From Palsa-744 sp963734815 (GTDB lineage: Bacteria; Actinomycetota; Thermoleophilia; Solirubrobacterales; Solirubrobacteraceae): DNA of 64,000 nt. The position numbers and the translations under genes were made by a program. The notes below the pieces were generated by a model. The model did not search any database, had not been told where the DNA came from, and worked only from the letters and a program-made list of their open reading frames with translations. Location: assembly GCA_963734815.1 (NCBI GenBank), contig CAVTIH010000001.1:620001-684000 (forward strand), read 5' to 3'. Below are positions 1 through 8,159 of this stretch, piece by piece. Numbering within the stretch: position 1 is the stretch's first letter; every line of letters starts with the position of its first letter.

Positions 1-1
1 G

Positions 2-274
<273 letters not shown>

Positions 275-1051
275 ATGTCCGAGCGCGCCGCGGCGTTCTT
301 CGACCTCGACAGGACGTTGATGGCCGGCTCTTCCGGCATCTTCTTCGCGCGCGCGGCCTACGAGGCGGGGATGATCACGCGTGGGCGGCTGCTGGGCGAC
401 CTCTACCAGAACCTCCGCTTTCGCCTGCGCGGGTCGACCGACGATTGGGCCGATGAGGTGCGCCGGCGCGTCGGCGAGATGCTCGCCGGGGTGGCTGTAC
501 GCGACCTGCAGCGCATGTCTCCGCGCGTGCTTGCGGGGGTGCTGCCGCGCCTTTACCCGCAGATGCTCGAGCGTGCCTACGCCCACCAGGACGCGGGGCG
601 GCCTGTCTACATCGTCACCGCCGCCTCCCAGGAGATGGCCGACCTGCTCGCCCACGTGCTCGTCTTCGACGGCGGCGTCGGCTCGCGTCTGGAGGTTCGC
701 GACGGCCTCTACACCGGTCGCGCCGCGGGCCCGTTCAACTATCGCGAGGGTAAGGTCCTCTCGCTGCGCGAGCTTGCCGCGCGGGACGGCATCGACCTCG
801 CCGCCTCCTTTGCCTACTCTGACTCCGAGTCCGACCTGCCGATGCTGCGCGCGGTCGGGCATCCGGTGGTGGTCAACCCCGACCCCGAGCTCTCCCGCAT
901 CGCCGCCGGCGAGGGTTGGGAGGTGCTGCGCCTCGACCGCCTGGGGCGGCGTTTGAAGATCGCCGTGGCGCTCTCCGCCGGGGTCTCGCTCGCCGGACTT
1001 GGCGGGGTCGTGCGGGGGCGTGCCGTCAGTCGCGACGCCGCGAGGGCATAA
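275..1051 (+). CDS. HAD-superfamily subclass IB phosphatase (SerB-like)
   Basis: A 258-aa protein with HAD motif I FFDLDRTL near residues 8-15 (nucleophile Asp and acid Asp), motif II YIVTAAS near 112-118 (Thr/Ser), and motif IV as YSDSESDLPML near 182-192, giving the Mg-binding acidic pair. This is the order found in HAD-IB hydrolases related to phosphoserine phosphatase and in actinobacterial proteins fused to or neighbouring acyltransferases. A hydrophobic stretch near residues 230-247 suggests membrane contact. ATG directly follows the thiolase stop. The substrate is unknown; a phospholipid or phosphoserine-type monoester is an inference from family only. Confidence 0.85.
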   Translation: MSERAAAFFDLDRTLMAGSSGIFFARAAYEAGMITRGRLLGDLYQNLRFRLRGSTDDWADEVRRRVGEMLAGVAVRDLQRMSPRVLAGVLPRLYPQMLERAYAHQDAGRPVYIVTAASQEMADLLAHVLVFDGGVGSRLEVRDGLYTGRAAGPFNYREGKVLSLRELAARDGIDLAASFAYSDSESDLPMLRAVGHPVVVNPDPELSRIAAGEGWEVLRLDRLGRRLKIAVALSAGVSLAGLGGVVRGRAVSRDAARA

Positions 1052-1060
1052 TCCTCGGCG

Positions 1061-1471
1061 ATGCCCGCCGAAACCCACGGCAAGATCCGCGTCGTCGTCG
1101 CCAAGCCCGGTCTCGACGGGCACGACCGTGGTGCCAAGATCATCGCCCGTGCCTTGCGCGATGCGGGCATGGAGGTGATCTACACGGGCCTGCACCAAAC
1201 GCCCGAGCAGATCGTCGAGACCGTAATCCAGGAGGACGCCGACGCCGTCGGGCTCTCGATCCTCTCCGGCGCGCACATGACGCTGGTACCGCGCGTGGTG
1301 GCGCTGCTGCGCGAGCAGGGCGTCGACGACGTGCTCGTGACCGTTGGCGGCACGATCCCCGCGGAAGACATCCCGGAGCTCAAGCGCTTGGGGGTCGCGG
1401 AGGTATTCACGCCCGGTGCGCCGACGCAGGCGATCGTGGACTTCATCCGCGCGGGCGTTGCGGAAGATTGA
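1061..1471 (+). CDS. Stand-alone B12-binding (methylmalonyl-CoA mutase C-terminal-like) protein
   Basis: A 136-aa protein that is entirely one cobalamin-binding Rossmann domain. The lower axial ligand motif is visible as GLDGHDRG (the DxHxxG signature) near residues 18-25, followed by the SILSGAH and VTVGGTIP segments that line the nucleotide tail of B12. The length matches the small subunit of split acyl-CoA mutases (methylmalonyl-, isobutyryl- or hydroxyisobutyryl-CoA mutase type), which pair with a separate catalytic subunit not present here. It starts 10 bases after the HAD gene and precedes the ETF genes. The acyl-CoA substrate cannot be deduced from this subunit. Confidence 0.88.
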   Translation: MPAETHGKIRVVVAKPGLDGHDRGAKIIARALRDAGMEVIYTGLHQTPEQIVETVIQEDADAVGLSILSGAHMTLVPRVVALLREQGVDDVLVTVGGTIPAEDIPELKRLGVAEVFTPGAPTQAIVDFIRAGVAED

Positions 1472-1500
1472 TTGACTCGTCAGTCAACCGCTTAAAGCGG
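1472..1500. promoter_or_regulatory. Two dyads upstream of etfB (candidate operator)
   Basis: Between the B12-domain gene and etfB there are two adjacent inverted repeats. TTGACT-N4-AGTCAA (1472-1487) is a perfect 6+6 dyad of the kind bound by TetR-family acyl-CoA regulators. CCGCTTAAAGCGG (1488-1500) is a 13-bp near palindrome around one A. Position 40-70 bases before etfB suits an operator or promoter-proximal site. No clear -10 box is seen, and the second dyad lacks a T-run, so terminator function is unlikely. Operator function is inference. Confidence 0.4.
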
Positions 1501-1541
1501 TAGGCTTATTTCGTCCAGATACCCAAGGAGATAGGCAGAGT

Positions 1542-2333
1542 ATGAAGATTTGCGTCCTTGTCAAGGAGGTCCCGGACGCCGCCGTCGAGAAGCGCATCGA
1601 CCCCTCGACGGGGCGCATGGACCGCAGCGGGGAGAAGAACCTCAACCCCTACGACACCCACGCCATCGAGGCCGCCATGCAGATCCGCGAGGGCGGTGTG
1701 GCGCCGGTGGAGGAGATCGTCGCCGTCACGATGGGGCCGGAGAGCGCCGTGCGCGCTTTGCACAAGGCCGTCTCGCTCGGCGCCGACCGCTCCGTGCACC
1801 TGGCCGACCCGGCGGTCGCCGGCTCCGACGTGGCCGCCACCGGCTACGCGCTCGCCAAGACGCTCGAGCGCGAGAGCCCCGACCTGGTGCTGCTCGGTCA
1901 GCAGTCCGATGACGGCGAGTGCTACACGATCGGCGCCGTCGTCGCCGAGCACCTGGGGATGCCCTCGCTCACGCAGGTGATCAAGATGGACATCGCCGAC
2001 GGTGCCTTGCGCTGCGAGCGCCAGGCCGAGTACGGCTACGACACCGTGCAGGTCGGTCTGCCCGCGGTGATTTCCGTGGGCGACGCGATCAACGAGCCGC
2101 GCTACCCCTCACTGAAGGCGATTATGGGTGCCAAGAAGAAGCCCCTGGACACCGTTGGAGTCGGGGACGTCGGCATCGATGCATCGAAGGTCGGCGGCGA
2201 GAACTCCGCCGCGCAGTGGGTCGCCGCGAAGGCGCCGCCCGCGAAGTCCGCCGGGCAGATCATCGAGGACGAAGACACCGGCGAGACGGTCGAAAAGATC
2301 GTTGCCTGGCTCGACGAGAGGAAGCTGATCTGA
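1542..2333 (+). CDS. etfB: Electron transfer flavoprotein beta subunit
   Basis: A 263-aa ETF beta (FixA family). The N-terminus MKICVLVKEVPD, the NPYDTHAIEAAMQI segment and the DLVLLGQQSDDGE/TGAVVAEHLGMPSLT-like region are typical of the family. It forms the AMP-binding half of the ETF heterodimer, which takes electrons from acyl-CoA dehydrogenases. An AAGGAGATA ribosome site lies about 10 bases before the ATG. The stop is one base before the etfA start, so the two are co-translated. The upstream dyads at 1472-1500 are the likely control site. Confidence 0.95.
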   Translation: MKICVLVKEVPDAAVEKRIDPSTGRMDRSGEKNLNPYDTHAIEAAMQIREGGVAPVEEIVAVTMGPESAVRALHKAVSLGADRSVHLADPAVAGSDVAATGYALAKTLERESPDLVLLGQQSDDGECYTIGAVVAEHLGMPSLTQVIKMDIADGALRCERQAEYGYDTVQVGLPAVISVGDAINEPRYPSLKAIMGAKKKPLDTVGVGDVGIDASKVGGENSAAQWVAAKAPPAKSAGQIIEDEDTGETVEKIVAWLDERKLI

Positions 2334-2334
2334 C

Positions 2335-3315
2335 ATGGCAAACATCCTGGTTTACGCGCTGCACTACGAAGGCGCGATCAACAAGAACTCGCTCGGGGCC
2401 GTCTCCGAGGGCGCGAAGCTGGCCGCGGAGCTCGGCGGCGAGGCCCACGCGATCCTGCTCGGCGAGAGCGTTCCGCATGAGCTGGCGGCCACGCTCGGCA
2501 AGTACGGCGCCAAGAAGGTGCTCGTCGCCGAGGGTCCCGAGGGGCTCGCGCAGCCGCTGGTCGACGCGATGGCCGCGGCGATCTTGGGTGGCGACTACAA
2601 GTACGCGCTGTTTGGCGGTGGCCTGCTCGGCTTCGAGATCGGCGCCGGCCTCGCCGCGCGCCTTGGCGCCGGCGTCGTGATGGAGGTCACCGGTGTGCGC
2701 GCCGAGGGCGGCGAGCTGATCGCCGAGCGGCCGATTCTCGGCGACTCCGCAATCTCCGAGATCAAATACCGCTCGCCCGTCGGGATCATCATCGGCCGCC
2801 TCAACGCGTTCGAGATCAAGGAGTCCGGCGCCGGCGATGCCCCGGTGGAGCAGCTCTCCTTCGAGCTCTCCCCCCATGCCTCGCAGGCGAAGATGCTGGT
2901 CCGCGGCGAGCAGCGCGGCGCGGATGTCGACATCGAGGGCGCCTCGATCCTCGTCGCCGGCGGGCGCGGTCTCGGCAAGGCCGAGGGCTTCCAGCTCTGC
3001 GAAGACCTTGCCGCGGCCTTCGGTGGCAATACAGCGGTAGCTGCCACACGCGCCGTGGTCGATGCCGGCTGGTACCCCTACGCCGCACAGATCGGCCAGA
3101 CCGGTAAGACGGTCGCGCCGAAGCTCTACCTCGCCGCCGGCATCTCCGGGGCGATCCAGCACAAGGTCGGGATGCAGTCCTCGGAGAACATCGTTGCGAT
3201 CAACAAGGACTCCAACGCCCCGATCTTCGAGTTCTCCGACCTCGGCATCGTCGGCGACCTCAACAAGATCCTGCCGAAGCTCACCGACGCCGTGAAGGCG
3301 AAGAAGGCGAGCTAG
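2335..3315 (+). CDS. etfA: Electron transfer flavoprotein alpha subunit
   Basis: A 326-aa ETF alpha (FixB family). The C-terminal FAD-binding domain is clear: VAGGRGLGKAEGF near residue 206, the GWYPYAAQIGQTGKTVAPKLYLA stretch near 247-268, SGAIQHKVGMQ near 270-280 and INKDSNAPIFEFSDLGIVGD near 288-307. This subunit carries the redox-active FAD and hands electrons to ETF:quinone oxidoreductase, encoded next. The start lies one base after the etfB stop. The 173 bases after it hold an imperfect AT-rich inverted repeat (about 3393-3424) that could end or attenuate the etfBA transcript; this is weak. Confidence 0.95.
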   Translation: MANILVYALHYEGAINKNSLGAVSEGAKLAAELGGEAHAILLGESVPHELAATLGKYGAKKVLVAEGPEGLAQPLVDAMAAAILGGDYKYALFGGGLLGFEIGAGLAARLGAGVVMEVTGVRAEGGELIAERPILGDSAISEIKYRSPVGIIIGRLNAFEIKESGAGDAPVEQLSFELSPHASQAKMLVRGEQRGADVDIEGASILVAGGRGLGKAEGFQLCEDLAAAFGGNTAVAATRAVVDAGWYPYAAQIGQTGKTVAPKLYLAAGISGAIQHKVGMQSSENIVAINKDSNAPIFEFSDLGIVGDLNKILPKLTDAVKAKKAS

Positions 3316-3488
3316 TCGTGTCGATGTCCGCTCTCACGTGGTCCACCGGCGATGCCAGCGGTGAGGGGGGTGTGGGGTTGTATTCAATTTTTAAAACCCG
3401 TGCGCCATTGCACACACGTTTTAGAATTTTGATGCACTCACCCGCCCCCTCCATCGGCCGAGGCGGTCCCGAACAGGAGGATTGATCC

Positions 3489-5300
3489 ATGTCCGGTAGT
3501 CCGAAAAACGAGGGGCCCGGCTCGGCGGCCTCTGGCCGCCTGCGCCACCCTCGTAGCGGCTCCAGCAATGGGCGGGTCGTACCCGCGGCCTACCCGCCGC
3601 CGGTCGACTCCAAGAAGGAATTCGTCAAGCGCGGCCTCGATCCCGAGGACGAGTTGATCGAGGTCGGCGTGGCGATCGTCGGCGGCGGCACCGCCGGTCT
3701 CGCCTGCGCCAACCGCCTGCTGCAGCTGCTCGGCGACGATCCGCAGACGATGGAGCGCTTGGGCGAAGTGCCGGTCGCGGTGATCGAGAAGGCGAAGACC
3801 TGCGGCGGGCACAATTTGTCGGGCGCGGTGATGCGTCCCGGGCCATTGCAGGAACTGTTCCCCGAGATGAGCCGCGAGGAATGGCGCAAGGAGGGCTTCG
3901 CCTTCGGCGAGGTCAAGAAGGAGGCGATCTACGTCCTCCCCAACAGCAAAACCAAGCTCCGCATCCCACCGCCACCCCCGTTGAACAATCACGGCAACGA
4001 GGTGATCTCCGTCTCGGCGATGGCGCGCTACCAGCAGCGCATCGCCGAGGAGGCAGGCGCGTACATCCTCACCGAGACCGCCGCCACGCAGCTGATCGTC
4101 GAGGACGGCCGCGTCGTCGGCGTGCGCTCCGGCGACAAGGGTCGCGGCAAGGACGGGGAGGAGCTCGGCAACTTCGAGCCCGGCACCGACATCAAGGCGC
4201 AGGCGACGGTGCTGGCGGAGGGCTGCTGGGGTCATGTCACCGGGGCGGCGATCAAGGAGTTCGACCTCGCCGCCGGCCGCGAGCCGCAGGTGTGGGAGCT
4301 CGGCGTCAAGGAGGTGTGGAAGGTCACCAAACCGCTCGACCGCGTGATCCACACGCTCGCCGGCTGGCCGCTGAAGTTCTCCGCCAAGTACGGGCAGATC
4401 GGTGGATCGTGGATCTACCCGATGCACAACGAGAAGACCGGCGAGGACATGGTCAGCATCGGCTTCATCGTCGACCTCGACTACGCGGACGCCACCACCT
4501 CCGCGCACGACCTGCTGCAGGAGATCAAGTTCCACCCGCTGTTCAAAGACGTGCTGGAGGGCGGCGAGCGCATTGCCTGGGGCGCCAAGGCGCTGCCGGC
4601 CGGCGGCTACTGGGCGATGCCGAAGCTCTCGATGCCCGGCGCCGTGCTCGTCGGCGACGCCGCCGGGATCATGAACCTTGCGTCGCTGAAGGGCGTCCAC
4701 TACGCGATCAAGTCGGGGATGCTCGCGGCGGAGTCGATCTACGCCGCTCTGAAGCGAGGAGAGAGCTCGTTCGAGAACTACGAGCAGGTGGTCGAGGACT
4801 CGATCATCGGCAAAGACCTGTGGGAACAGCGCAACACGCGACAGCCCTTCCAGAAAGGCCTGATCAAGGGGGGGCCACTCGTCAACCTGATGATCGCCAC
4901 CAAAGGGCGCTTCCCCGGTGGGCGCTGGGCGCTGCACCGCAACGACGCCAAGCCGATGTTCATCGGCGACAGCAAGGACTCCTACCCCAAGCCCGACGGC
5001 AAGTACACCTTCGACAAGCTCTCCTCGGTGTTCATCACCGGCAACGCCACCCGCGACGACGCCCCCAACCACATCCGCGTGCAGAAGCACGTGCCCCGCG
5101 AGCTTGCCGAAACGTGGCGCTGGATGTGCCCCGCCGGTGTCTACGAGATTCCCGAGGACGGGGAGGGTGGGGACGAATCCGGCATGGTCGATGTGACCGT
5201 CAACTACACCAACTGCGTGCAGTGCGGCGCAATCACCGCCAAGGGCGGGCGTCTAACCACCCCGGAGGGTGGCGACGGGCCGCTGTACCAGATTCTTTAG
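3489..5300 (+). CDS. Electron transfer flavoprotein:quinone oxidoreductase
   Basis: A 603-aa ETF-QO, close to the family length of about 550-600. An N-terminal extension of about 55 residues precedes the FAD-binding VAIVGGGTAGLACANRLL. The CGGHNLSGAV, IGGSWIYPMHNEKTGEDMVSIG and GDAAGIMNLASLKGVHYA stretches are family hallmarks. It passes electrons from ETF to membrane quinone. The C-terminal iron-sulfur domain has CPAGVYE and NCVQCGAI: three Cys are visible, but the fourth ligand seen in canonical enzymes (CxxCxxC) is Ile. An AGGAGG site stands eight bases before the ATG. It follows etfBA in the same direction and completes the pathway. Confidence 0.94.
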   Translation: MSGSPKNEGPGSAASGRLRHPRSGSSNGRVVPAAYPPPVDSKKEFVKRGLDPEDELIEVGVAIVGGGTAGLACANRLLQLLGDDPQTMERLGEVPVAVIEKAKTCGGHNLSGAVMRPGPLQELFPEMSREEWRKEGFAFGEVKKEAIYVLPNSKTKLRIPPPPPLNNHGNEVISVSAMARYQQRIAEEAGAYILTETAATQLIVEDGRVVGVRSGDKGRGKDGEELGNFEPGTDIKAQATVLAEGCWGHVTGAAIKEFDLAAGREPQVWELGVKEVWKVTKPLDRVIHTLAGWPLKFSAKYGQIGGSWIYPMHNEKTGEDMVSIGFIVDLDYADATTSAHDLLQEIKFHPLFKDVLEGGERIAWGAKALPAGGYWAMPKLSMPGAVLVGDAAGIMNLASLKGVHYAIKSGMLAAESIYAALKRGESSFENYEQVVEDSIIGKDLWEQRNTRQPFQKGLIKGGPLVNLMIATKGRFPGGRWALHRNDAKPMFIGDSKDSYPKPDGKYTFDKLSSVFITGNATRDDAPNHIRVQKHVPRELAETWRWMCPAGVYEIPEDGEGGDESGMVDVTVNYTNCVQCGAITAKGGRLTTPEGGDGPLYQIL

Positions 5301-5341
5301 GTTGGCGAAACCCGCACGGTGTGGGAGTGTTAGGGGAGGGC

Positions 5342-5863
5342 ATGCTCTCCACAGCTCTGACCACAGTGGCGCTGATGGCGGCGCTCTCGGGTGCCGGCAC
5401 GGGCACGACCGGAACCGGGACGGGCACGGACACCGGCGCCTCCCCGACGTTGACGGCGGGCGTCGAACAGTGCGTGAGCGCGCCCACTCAAGCGGACCGC
5501 TCGGTGACGTTCACGGGCCAGATGGAAACAGTCACGGGCGCACACAAGATGGCGATCGAGATCGTGGTGCAGGAGCGCACCCCCGAAGAAGAAGGCTTCC
5601 ACACGCTCACCACTGCCGGCCTCGGCTCCTGGCAGCGTTCCGAAGCCGGGGTCAAGATCTACAAGGTGCGCCAGGCGGTCACCGACCTCCCCGCGCCCGC
5701 TGTCTTCCGCGCGATCGTGCGCTATCGCTGGATGAACGAAAAGGGCCAGGTCATCAGGCACGACGAGCGTCGCACCCCGATCTGCAAGCAGCCGGGCGAA
5801 CGCGCCAAGGCCGGAACGACTCCGACCAAAACCCGAACGGGCTCCCTCGCTACAATGCTCTGA
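5342..5863 (+). CDS. Small exported protein of unknown function
   Basis: A 173-aa reading frame starting at an ATG behind GGGGAGG. It begins with a hydrophobic segment of about 17 residues (MLSTALTTVALMAALSGAG) and a Gly/Thr-rich linker, consistent with export. The remainder, near residues 40-150, contains an ordered beta-rich-looking domain with two Cys (EQCVS near 43, TPICKQ near 149) that could form a disulfide. No family is recognised. It ends two bases before the rpmE start. A much longer frame covering it (from 3881) is a shadow of the ETF-QO gene. Confidence 0.6.
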   Translation: MLSTALTTVALMAALSGAGTGTTGTGTGTDTGASPTLTAGVEQCVSAPTQADRSVTFTGQMETVTGAHKMAIEIVVQERTPEEEGFHTLTTAGLGSWQRSEAGVKIYKVRQAVTDLPAPAVFRAIVRYRWMNEKGQVIRHDERRTPICKQPGERAKAGTTPTKTRTGSLATML

Positions 5864-5865
5864 GC

Positions 5866-6123
5866 ATGAAGACCTCGATCCACCCAACCTACGCGCTGGC
5901 GCACGTGCGCTGCACCTGCGGCAACGAGTTCACGACGCGCGCCACGCGTGATGAGATCCACGTCGAGGTGTGCTCCAACTGCCACCCCTTCTACACCGGC
6001 CGCCAGAAGCTGGTGGACACGGGAGGCCGCGTCGAGCGCTTCCAGCGCCGGGTGGCCAAGGCCCGCGTGCGCCAGGCGCAGAGCGCCGCCGCGGCGCCGG
6101 GCCAGAAAAACAAGCCGGAGTAG
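5866..6123 (+). CDS. rpmE: 50S ribosomal protein L31, zinc-binding type
   Basis: An 85-aa L31. It has the C+ form zinc ligands CTCGNEF near residue 16 and CSNCHPFYTG near 37, and the family tail TGGRVERFQRR. The C-terminus is extended by a basic Ala/Arg/Gln-rich stretch. It precedes a DUF1385 gene six bases on, as in many actinobacteria and firmicutes where rpmE, DUF1385 and prfA-prmC lie together. Here prfA-prmC has been moved 23 kb away by insertions. Confidence 0.95.
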   Translation: MKTSIHPTYALAHVRCTCGNEFTTRATRDEIHVEVCSNCHPFYTGRQKLVDTGGRVERFQRRVAKARVRQAQSAAAAPGQKNKPE

Positions 6124-6129
6124 CAGTCG

Positions 6130-7299
6130 ATGGCCACCGCCGTTGCTCCACCGCAGGCGGCGGCCACTCCTGAGAGCGACGGACAGCTGGTCGCCCAGCG
6201 CGACGCCCCGCTCGGCGGTCAGGCGGTGCTCGAGGGCGTGATGATGCGCGGGGTCTCCAACTGGGCCGTGGCGGTGCGCAAGCCGATTTTCGACGGATCT
6301 ACCACTCCGTCGGCATTGCCCAACGGGAACGGTCAGGCCGTGGCAAACGCGCAGGCGCCGCCTGCCGGCGACAACGGCCAGGGGCCCGCGGACAGCGACG
6401 AGCCTCTGGGCGAGATCGAGGTCACGAGCTTCCAGCTGAGCTCGCCGCTGCGCCGCCACCGCATCCTGCGCCTGCCGATCGTGCGCGGCGTGGTCGCGCT
6501 GGGTGAGTCGATGGCGATCGGCTTTCGCGCGCTGGGCGTCTCCGCCAACGCGCAGTTGCCCCCGGTCGAGAACACGGACGAGGCCGCGGGCGGGGGCGAC
6601 GGCGAGGGGCAGGATGGCGCGGAGACCGGCGAGTCCCAGGAGATTCCCACCGTGGTGTGGGCCGGGACCGTGGTCATCGCCGTGGTGTTCGCGATCGGCC
6701 TGTTCTTCCTGGTGCCGGTTGGGATCACCAGTCTGATCAAGGGGCAGCTCGGCGACTCCTCGGTGCTGTTCTGGCTGATCGAGGGTTTGGTGCGCACGGC
6801 GATCTTCCTGGGGTACATGTTCCTGCTCTCGCGCGTGCGTGACCTGCGCCGCGTGTTCGAGTACCACGGCGCCGAGCACAAGACGATCTCCTGCTACGAG
6901 GCGCAGCTGGAGTTGACGCCCGTCAACGCGCAGCGCTTCTCGCGCCTGCACCCCCGCTGCGGCACGAGCTTCCTGCTGGTGGTGATGATCGTGGCGATCT
7001 TCGTGTTCGCCCCGATCGGCCTGCCCGCCTGGTACTGGCTGGTGCTCACCCGCATCCTCGGTGTGCCGATCATCGCCGGCATCTCCTTCGAGATCATCAA
7101 GTTCGCCGGGCGCAACCGCCGCCGCCGCTGGGTGCAGGCGCTGATGTGGCCCGGCCTCAAGCTGCAGCTGCTCACCACGCGCGAGCCCGACCTGCACCAG
7201 CTGGCGGTCGCGATCGCGGCGCTGCAGGCGGTGCTGGAGCACGAGACGCCGGGGGAGCTGTCCGCGGCCGATCTGGTTGGCGTCGAGGTCGTGGCGTAG
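6130..7299 (+). CDS. DUF1385 (YqhQ-like) membrane protein
   Basis: A 389-aa membrane protein of the DUF1385 family. The N-terminal LGGQAVLEGVMMRGVSNWAV and the central FEYHGAEHKTISCYE and LHPRCGTSFLLVVM blocks are the family's conserved His/Cys-containing motifs. Hydrophobic segments near residues 175-200, 220-240, 275-300 and 305-325 suggest four membrane spans. A low-complexity acidic, Gly-rich insert lies near 140-170. Biochemical function is unknown for the family. It is the last housekeeping gene before the accessory region. Confidence 0.9.
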   Translation: MATAVAPPQAAATPESDGQLVAQRDAPLGGQAVLEGVMMRGVSNWAVAVRKPIFDGSTTPSALPNGNGQAVANAQAPPAGDNGQGPADSDEPLGEIEVTSFQLSSPLRRHRILRLPIVRGVVALGESMAIGFRALGVSANAQLPPVENTDEAAGGGDGEGQDGAETGESQEIPTVVWAGTVVIAVVFAIGLFFLVPVGITSLIKGQLGDSSVLFWLIEGLVRTAIFLGYMFLLSRVRDLRRVFEYHGAEHKTISCYEAQLELTPVNAQRFSRLHPRCGTSFLLVVMIVAIFVFAPIGLPAWYWLVLTRILGVPIIAGISFEIIKFAGRNRRRRWVQALMWPGLKLQLLTTREPDLHQLAVAIAALQAVLEHETPGELSAADLVGVEVVA

Positions 7300-7336
7300 G
7301 AGGTACTCCTCAGGGCTCGAGTCAGGTCCTGTGCAA

Positions 7337-7753
7337 TCAAAGTGGCGCGGGCGCCATCGTGCGCAGGCCGGCAAGGCGCGCGGCGGCGCTCTGGCGTTCG
7401 TCGTAGCTCACGAAGCCGTCCAGCGGGGAAAGCTCGATCGCGGCAACGATGTGGATTGCGTCAAGCGCTCGCAGGGCGGGCTCCGTCAGCGCTCCGGCGG
7501 CGATCAGGACATTCTGCTCGAGCGCCATCAGCGCAACGGTGTCGAGCAGCTCCGCGGCCTGCTCCAAAAGCGCTTCGAGGGGCAACCGCGGGTCATCGGC
7601 GACCGCGCGGCGGATTGCGCGTGGCACCTCGGTGAGGGCCAGCTCGCTGGAGAGGATGTCCGCGCCGTCCAGGAATGCGCTCAGCGCTTGGCTCTCGGGC
7701 TCCTCGCGGACGAGCTTCACGAGCGCCGAGGCGTCGAGGTAGAAGAGCGCCAC
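7337..7753 (-). CDS. PIN-domain toxin (VapC family), pair 1
   Basis: A 138-aa PIN domain protein. The first metal-binding Asp lies in FYLDASALVKLV (residue 7), conserved Glu in SELALTEVPRAI near 40, and Asp in LDAIHIVAAI near 97; the C-terminal FVSYDERQSAAA carries the last acidic residue. VapC toxins are ribonucleases that cut tRNA or rRNA until bound by antitoxin. The start (GTG) lies two bases after the stop of the antitoxin gene upstream on the same strand, the normal VapBC order. It converges with DUF1385 at the border of cassette 1. Confidence 0.85.
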   Translation of the reverse strand: MALFYLDASALVKLVREEPESQALSAFLDGADILSSELALTEVPRAIRRAVADDPRLPLEALLEQAAELLDTVALMALEQNVLIAAGALTEPALRALDAIHIVAAIELSPLDGFVSYDERQSAAARLAGLRTMAPAPL

Positions 7754-7755
7754 GC

Positions 7756-8028
7756 TCAGTGTTCGCCGCGGGTCTCATCGAGTGCGCGGCTCAAGGCCCG
7801 TGCATCTCCGACGAGCCGCAGCGGTTTGGGGCGTCCGTGCCGCCGCGAGCGGGCGACGCGCCCCTCCGCTATCAGGCGGTCAAGGGCCACACCCGTAGAC
7901 GGCGGGGGCCCGAGCTCGGCCACCGGCCGGTTGCGGTCGGTCACCAGCAGGCGCTCCCCGCGCTCCACCAGCCGCAGGTAGCGGCTGAGGTTCTGGCGCA
8001 GCTCTCCCACTCCCACCGTAGCGCTCAT
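7756..8028 (-). CDS. Phd/YefM-type antitoxin, pair 1
   Basis: A 90-aa protein with the Phd/YefM N-terminus: SATVGVGELRQNLSRYLRLV followed by RLLVTDRNRPVAELGP, forming the DNA-binding and dimerisation fold. The C-terminal half is Arg-rich and would wrap the toxin. ATG at 8028 was chosen because the conserved domain begins there; the open frame runs further upstream to 8199 without homology. It lies immediately before its toxin and is divergent from the cassette 1 promoter about 100 bases away. Confidence 0.8.
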   Translation of the reverse strand: MSATVGVGELRQNLSRYLRLVERGERLLVTDRNRPVAELGPPPSTGVALDRLIAEGRVARSRRHGRPKPLRLVGDARALSRALDETRGEH

Positions 8029-8130
8029 GTACACAAACCTAGCATATCGTTTGCGTGCCCGTTCGTGGCGTAGAGCGGCCGGCCCGGCCTGGCGCGAGTA
8101 GCTCCGGGCATCCCCACTGTCATCTGGGGA

Positions 8131-8159
8131 TTGACAAGCGTAGGCGCCTAGTGTATGGT
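8131..8159 (+). promoter_or_regulatory. Cassette 1 promoter, TTGACA-N17-TATGGT
   Basis: TTGACA at 8131-8136 and TATGGT at 8154-8159, exactly 17 bases apart. The same pair with the same spacing and similar spacer bases occurs before the other three cassettes (32572, 44138, 54322), which makes it a strong sigma-70-type promoter call despite the G in the -10 box. Confidence 0.75.

Noticed and set aside
3881..5863. 660-aa reading frame covering the ETF-QO gene
   Set aside because: It is an Arg/Gly/Pro-rich shadow of the ETF-QO gene; only its last part (from 5342) overlaps a plausible small gene.
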